64,000 nucleotides of DNA from Euptelea pleiosperma (taxonomy: Eukaryota; Streptophyta; Magnoliopsida; Ranunculales; Eupteleaceae), in assembly GCA_035048495.1 (NCBI GenBank), contig CM068542.1, positions 41,817,109-41,881,108 of the forward strand, given 5' to 3'. This document shows, piece by piece, positions 9,904 to 21,800 of the stretch. The notes under the pieces are model-generated. The model did no database searches. It had not been told where the DNA came from and was given only the letters and a program-made list of their open reading frames with translations. The translations under genes were made by a program, and so were the position numbers. The first letter of the stretch is position 1. The number at the start of each line of letters is the position of its first letter.

Positions 9904-10170
9904 CAATGTTTTATAATGGTATAACGGACAGGGGGCGTCACCATTTTCCGTTATAATGGGTATTATAAGAATTGTAACGCTCAAGGGCAAAATATGGGGA
10001 AAAAAAGGAAAATAACGGTACAGAAATTCAAAATTTGAATTTTAAATTTTCCATAATATTTACAACGGATGTTTTTTTCTACAAAATAACTGTTACCGTC
10101 GTTATAACAAAAATAACGATCGCTATTTTTTGAGCGTCAAACGGTTCATAACGTGACAGGGTTAAGGAAA
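9904..10170. repeat. CAAGGTTTAAA-family hAT-like MITE, decayed
   Basis: Begins CAATGTTTTATAATGG and continues TATAACGGACAGGGGGCGTC, GTAACGCTCAAGGGCAAAAT, ATAACGATCGCTATTTTTTG, TTCATAACGTGACAGGG, in the family order. The right end is not preserved as a clean terminal repeat. Confidence 0.55.
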
Positions 10171-10429
10171 AATGATCGATAAAGTAGATCGAGCGAGAAT
10201 CTATATAGTAGGCACACAAATTCAGACAGTCATAAAGTGCCTTGGGATTTATGCACACACAACCAAGAGTAAATATAAAAAGAATATTAAAAAAGGGTGG
10301 CGTTATTTGCACACACCTTTTTTTGAGTGACACCCACCTCTTGGTGTGTGCAAATAAGTTACAACACCAAAAATAATAAATAAAAAAGACAAGAAAAGAC
10401 AAAAAAACCAAAAAAAAAAACCTCCAACA

Positions 10430-11070
10430 CCAAGAGAGAAGAAGAAGAAGGCGGCCTCCTCTTCCTCATCTTCTTCTTCTTGTTCTCCGAGCGGCTTCGT
10501 CTTCTTTTTTGAGAGGGAGAGGGAAGTAGGGAGGGAGAGAGAGGAAGAAGAAGAAGAAGAGGAGGGAGGGAGAGATCTCTTTCTCCCCCTCCTTCTGCCT
10601 TTTTTTTTCGCCCGTATTGGTAACACATGGTGGATAGCTACCGATATGGTCAAAGCCATATCAACAATTGGCTACCGATATGGCCAAAGCCATGTCCACC
10701 CTATGTTACCGATATGGGGCAAATTTTTTTTTTTTTTTTAAGGAGAGGGAGAAGAAGGAAGGGAGAGAGAGAGAGGGGAAGAAGAAGAAGAAGAGGAGGA
10801 GAAGGAAGAGGAAGGAGGGAGAGATCTCTTTCTCCCCCTCCCTCTCCTTTAAAAAAAAAAAATTTCCGCCCCGTATTGGTAATACAGGGTGGACATGGCT
10901 TTGGCCAACTCGGTAGTTGGCCAAAGCCATGTCCACCCTGTATTACCAATACGGGACGAATTTTTTTTTTTAAGGAGAGAGAGGAAGAAGAATAAGAAGA
11001 GGAGGAGGCCGCCCGTGAGTGGTGGTGAAGAAGAAGAGGACGGTGGTGGTGAGTTCCTCTTCGTTCGGTA
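10430..11070. repeat. GA-rich tandem repeat with hairpins, unit about 250 bp
   Basis: Purine-rich GAAGAAG and GGAGGGAGAG tracts, each followed by AGAGATCTCTTTCTCCCC, a T or A run, and a palindromic block built on GGCCAAAGCCATGTCCACC. The AGAGATCTCT landmark occurs at 10571 and 10820, a period of 249 bp; a third, partial unit starts at about 10960. ORFs in this block are low-complexity and are not genes. Confidence 0.75.
10870..10955. repeat. Perfect 40-bp palindrome with 6-base loop
   Basis: Left arm 10870-10909 (CCCGTATTGGTAATACAGGG onward) is the exact reverse complement of right arm 10916-10955; the loop is TCGGTA at 10910-10915. A diverged, imperfect version occupies about 10608-10722. 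Confidence 0.9.
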
Positions 11071-11652
11071 TTTTTTTTTTTTTTCTACACAACTTTGGGT
11101 ATGTGCTGATAAGAAGTGGGTGTGGCGTCACCATTTTCCCTTATAATGGATATTATAAGAATTGTAACGCTCAAGGACAAAAAATGGAGAAAAAAAGGAA
11201 AATAACTATACTGAAATTCAAAATTTAAATTTCAAATTTTCAATAAAATTTACAACGGATGTTTTTTTCCACAATTATTTTTAGAAAATAACGGTTACAG
11301 TCGTTCTAACAAAAATAACGATCGCTATTTTTTGAGCGTTAAGACGGTTAATAACGTGACAAGGTTAAGGAAAAATGATCAATAAAGTAGATGGAGCGAG
11401 AATCTATATAGTAGGCACAAAAATTCGGACATAGTCATAAAGTGCCTGGGGATTTGTGCACCCACAACCAAGAGTAAATATGAAAAGAATATTAAAAAAA
11501 TTAAGGAAAGAGAGATAACACGGGTAATTTTACGTGGTTCACCGCCGACTACCTTGAGTAATTTATTATAATCACTTGACAAACAATTCTCTCTCCATAC
11601 AATTTTTTTACCCCTTGAATAAATTGATTCCTCAATTAAAGATAATAACAAC

Positions 11653-12011
11653 TATGGTTTTAAAAATGGTCGTTTAAACGGTTTTAACGGCCGTTTAAAC
11701 AGTAACGCCCCAAGCCCGTTTCCGTTAAAACCGTTCAAACACGTTTTAACGTTTTTGAATTTAATGGCCGTTAAAATTGTTTAAACAGCCATTAAATTCT
11801 GAAAATTTTTGTGAAAAAAATGGCCATTAAATCCGATAAAATCCATTTAATTTCTGTTAAAATCGATTAAATTTTCGTTAAATTCTGTTTTTTTATAATT
11901 TTCAAATTTCGAAATTTGAATTTCAGCGCCATTTTTTCCGTTAAAATTCATTTAATTCCATTTTTGCCCCTGGCCATTTCAATCCGTTTAACCGGCCTCC
12001 TTTAAACCTTG
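11653..12011. mobile_element. hAT-like MITE, CAAGGTTTAAA family
   Basis: 359 bp, left end TATGGTTTTAAAA and right end TTTAAACCTTG. Perfect 8-bp target duplication ATAACAAC at 11645-11652 and 12012-12019, as in hAT elements. The interior is rich in CGTTTAAACGG-type palindromes. No coding capacity. Confidence 0.85.
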
Positions 12012-12019
12012 ATAACAAC

Positions 12020-12860
12020 TTCCAAGTCCTACTAAAATTAAAACTCTACAAAATAAGAATCCCTTTATCGAGCAGTAAGAAAAAATTTGGCTGTAAATCA
12101 GCAGATGCAGAACAAATCAAACGGTTTAGATCTATCTCAGTCGTCAAGCCAAATGTAAATTGCATACGTTTGTAAGCGGAATCGAGCGATGGAAGTCATG
12201 CTGATTGTCGGATGAAGTCTTTTTGTGAAGCAATTGCATGACATATGACGGTTTATGCACTGTGATTCAGTGGGTTTTCTCCATCAATATAGTCCATGGA
12301 CCATGTGGTGGACCACCAAGTGAGTGGACTGATTAGTGCAGTGAAGGAAAACAAATACCTTTTTCTTCTCCAGAGAAAAATAAATAAGAACTATTGGTAT
12401 TTGATTTAGGGAATGGGTTTTCTGGAGCTGACACTCCAAACATCTTCACTGGACTGGTTCATATGTTTTCCCTTTCCATGAGCCAAATTTCAGCCCAATA
12501 ACACTGCAACAGTAGCCCAAAAGGAGGCAAAGAAGCTGAAGAATTTTAATTTGAGTATGAAGATGAAGGATTCAGGTCTTTCATCCACCGGATTATTAAA
12601 AAAAAAAATTAGTGGCATAGAAGAACGGGTGCCAAAGAAATCTGAAACAGGAGAGTGAAGATGCATCATTGAGCAAATGATCTAGCCCCTTGCATGCACT
12701 CAATGTGGACAGGGAATAACATTCAAGCATTCTTGCGACAAACAAGCCAGTAAATCTGTCTGTCCGAATGGACTATAAATGTAAAAAACCTAAGTTACTG
12801 AACATGCGATAAACAACATTACAGTTCAGGATAAAGAAAAAGGGGCAGAGGAAGTCTCAG
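12020..12860. other. 3' flank of oxidoreductase copy A
   Basis: Low-complexity-free, AT-rich sequence, probably the 3' UTR near 12700-12860 followed by the intergenic spacer. No repeats or ORFs I can support. Confidence 0.4.
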
Positions 12861-15800
12861 TTAACTCACAATCTCAACAGGCTCAAAACCTTTTTCAATT
12901 GACGCTTTCACCGCATCCACTACCAGTTGTGTCTTTCTGCTGATGGTGGCCCACTTATTCTCCGGTTTCGTACCTGATTCTTTTATACTTCTGACCAAGC
13001 CCGCGAACTCCCTCACCATGCGGGCCTCTTGGGGGAGATCTGTCGTGATAACATGCTCGCTTGGCAACGGGTTCCATCCTGTCACAAGCTCCGTGAATCC
13101 AGACTTTGATGCCAAAGAAAATGAGGCGGAGGTATCTTCGAAAGGAATAACAAAGTCGCGAACATGCAGAGTTCCTCTTGTTCCGACCGCAGTTATATCC
13201 ATGGACAAATTAGACAGGAAGGAGCAATGGAAGGTTGCTACCTTCCCATCTTCCCACAGTAAGGACGATCCACACGACAGAATTACTCCTGATTCATTGA
13301 GAACGGGTCCACGGAGAGCAGTTACTGTTTTAGGAAGTTCATAGTCAGCAGCCCACAAGATTGACCTGGTGCAGTACCACCCAAGGTCACCAAGAGCCCC
13401 AAGGCCGTCAAGATCTGGCTTCACACGGATATCATTCTTGAGAAAATCAGGATCTCCAGAGACTGTAAATACGCTGTGTACCTGCCAAGCCCACAGAAGC
13501 TCATCTTTAGAACACCCGCCCAACTGAGATACAGGGAGGTTTTGGCGCAGAGCTACAAGTTCAGTGTGGTTTTATCTAGGAGACAACACATTATGAAAAG
13601 GAAATGTTTCTCCCATAAGCTGATGTTAGATTAAAGATCGACACTGCCAAACGTGTAATGCCTGTAACCATTGTAACTGTAGCAAATTTTTTCAATTCAT
13701 AATTAGTATGTTTGCTACAAAACGCCATGATATCATGTTACTTCTATTAAAATACCGTATTAATTATGGTATAAATTTGCTTAATTGAGTTAAGATGTAC
13801 AGCTCTAAACTAGCTAAAATTGGGGTTGAGCTTTTACCTCAATGAGGGTGCTCTGTGCCTGAACCATGGGGTCATAAGTTCAGTCTCTTTCTTATAAAAC
13901 AAAAGTGAAGGAAAGGGTAAAAAGTAATTTGCACTTCTTCAATTTTACAAGGTTTTATTCAAGAAAATAAAATAAAGAGGCTAACAATGTAGGAAAGCTT
14001 AGAGAACTCCAAGATTCAAGGTGATGAGTGATTCCTTCCTCATGCTTAGTCTTATCACATTTCTAGGCAGATAACTAACAAAAAAGCCTAGAGAATGAAA
14101 TCCTTGAGATTCGGGGGCTGACAAGCAACTTCTTTTGCTTAGTCTGACACACTTCTATGCACATAATTGACAGAAATGTCCAGACCTAGACTATTGTTCA
14201 GCTTGAGATGTTCCAAAATATTGCCCCATTGCGAAGAAACAAAAGTTCTCTACAATGGAGGTCCAAAATGACATTTGAAGAGTCACAACACCAGTGAAGG
14301 AAAATAAGAACAAATGGTGAATTTTCAATCCTTCAGCTTCAAGTATGGTCTTTGCCTCTTGACGTACGACAGTCCTAAAACAGTCCCACAATTGAAAGAA
14401 TATAGTAAGTTGAAGAAATCTAATCAGGGAGTCAACACACAAGAAACCTTCTTCAAGTGAAGTAGAGTCACACCACAAGGAAGAGATAATAAAGAGGAGT
14501 CACACCACTCCAGAACAACCTTTGATGGAGAACCACCGCTAAAATAAGAGTCACACCGTTAATGAAAGAAAAGCTTCATAAACTCTTCAATCAGAACTGT
14601 AAAAATTAGAGACATAAGATCGTATTTATAGAGGTACGGGTGTGAGCTACTCATACCTATTAGAGATATACTTTTCTAAGTATAGAAAATGGAAATTCTC
14701 CTAATCGCTCGACTTGACCTAAAGACTAAACCTAACTTGATTCACTTGACTAATTCTAATCCTACTAATTTAAGTAACTAAAATTTACTTTAATTATTTC
14801 TAGAAGAATCTGGAAAATAAAAAGAAAAACAAACCTAATAGTGTATCATGTTTATATTTTGACTATATGTCATTGGAAAGCTAATCAAATAAGACCAGTT
14901 CTTACAGTCCTAGGCCCTGAAAGCATGAGCTTTCCAAACAGGCCCTTAAGGCCACAAATTACATGTAGCAAAGTGATTAAAAGAAGAAAGTGACTACAAA
15001 AAAGTCAAAGAACAATGTTGGATAAACAAAAACCAGAACAGCTGACTGCCATTGAATGAACCAGTATCAAACGAAGTATGATGAGGAACCCAAATGAATC
15101 AAACTACCATGATGGATCATTGTTGTCATGTGAAAAGGTAACAAAATCTTAGTCCTTAGTTACCAAGATCATAATATAAGTGCCTCATGGGAGCACAATC
15201 AACACTTACACATAAAAAATAACATAACAAGGCAAAAAGAAAAATCCATCAACTGTGTTTAATCTGGACTCTTCTTAGACATCAAAGTTGACAATTAGGG
15301 ACTGGGACAAGGGTTTGTTTTAGTAGGTTAACTCCCATGACGTATTGTGAGATGGAAAGGAGCCACTGTTGTATGAGGTATATTGTGAAATGGAAGGGAT
15401 CCACTGTTGTATGAGGTGGTAACGGCATCCTTTGCAAGCTCATACAGATCAAATACTTTAACAAAGCTAAGCACATGCATTGTTGGAGTTGTCAGAAAAT
15501 CAGAAGCTTCAACAATTTAATTTCCAGTCCTTTAGTCATGGAAGTTACCATGACAAGTATCATGAGTTGCTCCTCACTTGGTTACAGACAATCATTACTG
15601 ATGTATAATGACATAGCCTTTATGTCTAAATATTAAAAATCTTGGAACAATTGACAACCCAACATACTACAATGTGAATTAAGTACAAGGGACTGAACTG
15701 AAACTACCTAAGCAACTGCAATAGACGAACAAATAACAGTAGAACTACAAACTGATGTTGCTTACTTTTCAGTAATTACAAATAAAAGCAAGATAGGCAA

Positions 15801-18800
15801 CAAATTGAAACAAGGCATTGAGAAACAAATGTTAGGAGACATCAAGAAGAAATTCGTAACCTGTACTCCAGTTACAAGAATCACAAAAACCAGATCCAAT
15901 CAATAAGTGGAAGTGAAATTCATAGGAAGCTATGAAAAGTAAAAATCCACACAGTTAACTCCACCAAATTTATGAAATGCATGAACTTCATATCAGCTGC
16001 AATGGTCAGTTACATAACACCCGTAACCATGTATTTAGAACCTAGCAGAAATTCATTTGCGAGAACCAAAACATGGTTTTACATTATTTCCTTAACAATT
16101 TGCACTATCGTTTTGAATTTTTATAGTAATAAAACCCCAGATGCCGACGTGTCACCCATTCTGAAGCACAGTAAGTAACATAGCTTATCACATCACAAAG
16201 ACGAGAAATATATGGGTTTAAACATGGATATCTTTGCATATGGATCCTGGCAACTAAGCTTGGAACTGAAGATAATTTACACTATGATGACATTTTCTAC
16301 CATATTATGTTTCATGCATCTTACTCCCACTTATGTAACACAAATGCTTGATTTCAGAAAATATTGCCATATTGGAAGCCCATGTCTAGCACAAGTCTCA
16401 AAACTGACACACACAAGTGTTACTATTATATGCATTACCATCTATATAATTTTAATTTATCTCACCTTATATAAATACTTGGTTTGCATAGCATGTTCTT
16501 TAAAACTAAAAGCATCCTAAAAATGTCTCTTAATGCATGGAACCTACTATAAGGACATGTTGCGTCAGCCCATCAGGTTTGACAGGATTCATGTGTCTGA
16601 CACTATTTGTCCAGGTTTACAAACATCTCACACATTCATGTCAAAGTTACAAAGCTTAATGCCTACATAATAAGTTCAATTGATGATAAACCGCTTGGAA
16701 ACAGTCACTGAATCTGTGCATACAAGAATACAGTAACACAAGCTCTAATTTGACCAGCGAATGACACCATACAGTATTACCCAGCTTTGTCATTTTTCTT
16801 ATACACACCCTATACTTTCAATAAAACGTATACGTGGCAATTCATTTGATCCATACTACTACACTGGTTAATCAAAAAAATCAAACTAGCCTGAGGAGGA
16901 CACTAACAGAACTTGAGAAGCCGAAAAAATAAGGTCCACTGTCAGGAAAATAGTTCATACGTTGTGAAGTTAAGGGACCATTTGGACGGCTGCAAGATAC
17001 AGAAAACAAAAGGGAAATGATACTGTGATAGGGCTGTCCAAAAAAAAGTTGGACAGCACAATGTCTCTCCGCCACAGACAAGGGGAAACTGGGCGCCCTC
17101 TTTCTTGGGTTTCTCCTAGTTATGAATCCCTTTTAGTCAAAAGATAGCCTGGGCTGTTATGACAGACTTCATAAACTGTTAAGACGGATTTTTCTTGCCA
17201 TGTGGGACACTGATGTGGGACACTGATGTGGGAATCCGGACCGTCCATCTGATAGATAACCATCAATGTAACAATGACATGGACATGTGCGTCGGTGTCC
17301 AACACATACGATGTGCTTATTAACACATTTGAAAAGAAGCCCAAAACACAAACACATCGGTCCACATGTATCATAATATATTAGTTATTTTAAATTGTGA
17401 TTTTTTAAAATACAAATAAGGAAAGAATATATGAAAGTAAAAGAGCATTTCTGTACACCCTAGGGCTATCCACTTAACCTAATTAATAAAGGCACAGGTT
17501 CCCGAGACAGGCCTTGTTAGGTGTGGATTCCAAGAATCCAACGGTGGTTTGCTTTGGCAAAAAGTGAACGCCAGCTCAGCGCTATCACAACCGTTGGATT
17601 CTCAAAATCCACACCCGACAAGGCCTGTCTTGGGAGCGGGTCATAAAAGGTCGGTCACAAGAGCCCGACCGATTAATAAAAGTGATTTATAAGAAGGAAG
17701 ACTATCAAATAACTATAGTTGTCTGACAAGTGACAACTTAATAAAATAGTCAAGAAGCAATGTGGCATGGATTATTTTTAACGGGTGAAGCTCGTGTCGG
17801 ACACATGTCAAATTCCAACACTCCACGGATTCTAGTGCTACACCTCTGGAATTTTTTTTCTTTCCTCCCTTGCAAGATAGTAATTAACATTTCCCACAAA
17901 TTAAAGTTTAACCTTTTCCAATAAAAAGTTTGTGTATAAACCCAAGAAAAAAAGGAAAATTAAAACCCCACTGTACAAAAATGGAATACAAAAAAAGGAA
18001 TGGAACCACCACTCCCTAAAAAAGATTAATTACGAAATGTGAAGCATTCCAATAGTCCCCTTGAAATTCCTTGTGAATGTGGGCCAAAAGAGAAGAGAGG
18101 CCTTAGCCCTCTCAAAAACCGACTCCAGAAACCCATATTTATCTTCAAAGATCCTGCGATTGCAATCCTCCCATACTCTCCAAAAAACAGCATAAGGTAG
18201 CATTTTCCATACAATACGTCCTCTAGAGCTAAATCCTTTACTTGGCAATCACCAAAGTAAAGTCTTTTGAGATTTGGATGAAATCTCCAACTCAAGGTGA
18301 GTTATGAGAGATGGACTTTCTATATTTAAAGAGATAAAATTGTTACAAGAATAGGTTGGTTTCCTAACTCAATGGAAACATCCATAGAAGGGAAACTATT
18401 GGAGATATCTTTGACTGCATGTGAGGTGGACACGTGGCGAGGTAAATAAACCTCCATACTCCCCCTCAAACTGGGCTGGGGAAAGGGGCAGCCCAATTTG
18501 GAACAAAATATTAGAAATTGTTGACGGGAAAGAGCCTTGGTGAATATATCGGCCACTTGACTAGTGGACGAAATAAAACGTGTGATGAAGGAGTCTAACG
18601 CCACCTTCGCCCGCACATAATGGTAATCAATCTCAATGTGTTTCGTGCGAGCATGAAACACCGGAAAGATATTATCACAGAACAACGTTGGAGGTCAATC
18701 AAGATATAGACCGATATCCCGAGGAGAAATGTGAGCTATGCGATCTCTGCAGTAGTAGGAGCCATGGCACGATATTTGACTTCTGCGCATAATCTTACGA

Positions 18801-21800
18801 CGGTTGGTGCTTTTTGGTCCAATCACGCTTGTTGCCTCAAATGGGCCTTATATGGGCTTTGACAGGCACCCTGCGCACGGTTCAGCAGATTTAACATATT
18901 TATTTTGTCTCTTGGGTTCAATTCTAGCTCACCTGATTCTTTTATGATTGTTTGTCACAGTCACCACGGCACTATCCTATTGCTTTTGTACATGGACGAC
19001 ATTATTTTCATCGGTGACAACTCTATGTTTCTTAACCAATTCATAAATATTTTGGGCCGAGAATTTGCCATGAAAGATCTTGATTACCTGCATTTTTTCT
19101 TTGGTGTGGAAGTCTAGAAGTTTAACGACGGACTCTTCCTCAATCAAGCAAAGTATGCTATTGAACTGCTTGAACGGGCTCAAATGTTTGGTTGCAAACC
19201 CATTTCAATTCTAATGGTGTCCAACCTTTGACCTTCAGTCACTCATGATGAGTTATTCTCTGGCCTACATTCCTATTGAAGTATCGTAGGTGGCCTCAAT
19301 ACCTGACTTTCACAAGGCTTGACATTGCGTTTAGTGTTAATCATGTATGCCAATACATGCACGAGCCCACAGCCTTCCATTTCAAACTTGTCAAACGCAT
19401 TCTCAGATATATCCAAGGCACTCTTGATCATGACATTCGACTAATTGCTAATAATCCGTTAGTCTTATATGGGTTCTCTAATGCTGATTGGGCTGGATAC
19501 CTGATTACTCATCATTTAAAGACCGATTTTTGCACTTATTTGGGTGGCAACTGCATTTCTTAGAGTGCTAAAAAGCAACCTACCGTCGCAAGATCAAGCG
19601 CAGAAGTTGAATATCGTGCCATGGCCTCTATTACTATAAAGATCACATGGCTCACATTTCTCCTCCGAGATATTGATCTATATCTTGATCAACCTTCAAC
19701 GTTGTTTTGTGACAATATCTCCGCTCTCACCATTAATCTGGTATTTCATGTTCGCACGAAACACATAGAGATTGATTATCATTTCGTGCGAGAGGTGGCA
19801 TTAGGCTCATTGATCACACGTTTTATTTCGTCCACTATTCAAGTGGCCGATATATTCACCAAGGCTCCTCTCCGTCAACAATTTCTAATGTTTCGTTCCA
19901 AACTAGGCCTCTGGCCCTCTTCCAAACCCAGTTTGAGGGTGAGTATGGAGGATTATTCACTTCACCACGTGTCCACCTCATAGTCAATCAAGTCCACCTC
20001 ACATACTGAAAGATCTCCAACAGTTTCCCTCCTAGATATCTCTCTTGACATAGTAAAAGATTGAGTAGATTCTTTTTTTTATCTTCCTTGTACATTTTTT
20101 TATAAGTATAAAATTTTATAAAGGGCCGAATAGTCGATAGGTTACAATCAGAATGCTTAGAGGTCTAGATAACCATCTAATCAAAACATCCTCAAAGAAG
20201 AAAGCAAAAAGAAGTTAATTACGATCATACATTATCCCCTCTCTAAACCACAAAGATTTCAACGAAAGACAAAGTCTTCAAATAACAAACCCTGACACTC
20301 AACAAAAGTTTTCGACCGAAAAAACAACAATCCCTTGATGTTGAGAATGATGTTTGGCAAATCTTCATCCCTCTCCTCGAACACTCTGAGATTCCTCTCT
20401 CCAGATACCCCAACAAATGGCAAAAGGAAGCAACCACCAAAACACCCTTCCTCTAGAAAAAAAACGCTGAAGTGCGCCAACTGGAGACAAAATCAAACAC
20501 CGTTTAGGGTAACACCCAACTCATATTGAAATCCGAAAGGAAGGCCGACCAAACTGCGCTAACCACTTTGCAATGAATCAGGATATGGTTAACGGACTCT
20601 CCACTCTGCTTACACATCGAGCAATGATCAACAATGATAACCCACCTAGCAATCAGATGATCAACCGTCAGAATCTTCTCCAGGGATGCAGTCCACATGA
20701 AAAAAACGATCTTAGACGACACTTTGGATCCCCACACAAAAGAGGTAGGATATGATTCCCTATCCGACGTAGAAAGCGACTTGTAGAAGGAACTAACTAA
20801 GAAATGACCATTCCTTGTCCACCTCCAAATACGCCTATCCGGCTCTGAGGAAGTAATAACACAACCCTACAAACGAGACAGTAAATGGGACACATCATCT
20901 ATTAGTCGTTGAGGCTCTTCTGAATCCGAAACTCCAATCAGAGATAGAACAATTCTTCTTGTCAAATAACATAAACATAGCCGGAAATTCCACCATTAGG
21001 GGCACATCTCCATACCACCTATCTCTGATGCCTACCTTAAAGTTCACTCCGCTAGAGAATTTAGAAACTACCTACATTATCCCCCTCCAAGCGCTACACC
21101 CATAAGGCGACACTACCGGCCTCACATCCTAGCCAAATTCTAAAAGCCCATAACATAAATCTTCCTGATCCCTAATCCACCTCATAATCTTTTCCATCCC
21201 CTTAGCCATGCTACACGGAATTGCAATTAAGGACATGTAATAAATGGGCAAACTAGAGAAACAATGCTTAATAAGGACTAATCTACCCCCTTTAGATAGA
21301 TATTTAGTCTTCCACAGGGCTAGACGACTATGAAATCTCTAATTAATAGGATACCACGGGGACTTCGATTTGTAGCTCGCCCCCAAAGGGAGACCAAGAT
21401 ACCGAGTCGGTAAAGAATCCAATCCGCACCCTAACATAGAAGCCAAAACAGGTGAATTCTCCACTTCCCCCACTCCAAAAATCTTACTCTTCCCCAGATT
21501 AATCTTTAACCCAGAGAAAGCCTCAAAACATGTCAGCAACCATTTTAAAAATCCTACCTGAGTAGAGTCAGATCCTATGAAAATGAGAGTATCATCCGCG
21601 AATTGAAGATGCGAGATCGGCGAAACAAAAGAAGCCACCTCAAAACCAACCAACTCCCCCACTTCCACTGCTTTGGACACCATCTCCCTAAAGCTTCTGC
21701 TACCACTATAAACAAGGAGAAAATTGATCCCCTTTCCTGAGACCCCTAGACTCTAAAAGTATCCTATTGGCGCCTTGTTGACTAAAATGGAAAAGAATGC

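Larger units (their letters stand above)
9934..11500. repeat. Partial tandem duplication: 9934-10294 repeated at 11124-11500
   Basis: Two direct copies of about 360-377 bp (GGCGTCACCATTTTCC through AGAATATTAAAAAA) with the same landmarks (GAACCATA-like TTCATAACGTGACAGGG, AAGTAGATCGAGCGAGAATC, CAACCAAGAGTAAATAT). They are separated by the GA-rich block at 10298-11123. The repeat period is about 1190 bp. The copies have no TG...CA ends or primer site, so a tandem duplication is preferred over LTRs. Confidence 0.6.

Noticed and set aside
10303..11146. Several ORFs with Ser, Glu, Arg or Phe runs in both strands
   Set aside because: They are translations of a GA/CT-rich tandem repeat and overlap each other on opposite strands.
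9934..11500. LTR retrotransposon with 370-bp LTRs
   Set aside because: The direct repeats lack TG...CA ends, a primer-binding site and a 5-bp target duplication; their content is mainly MITE sequence.
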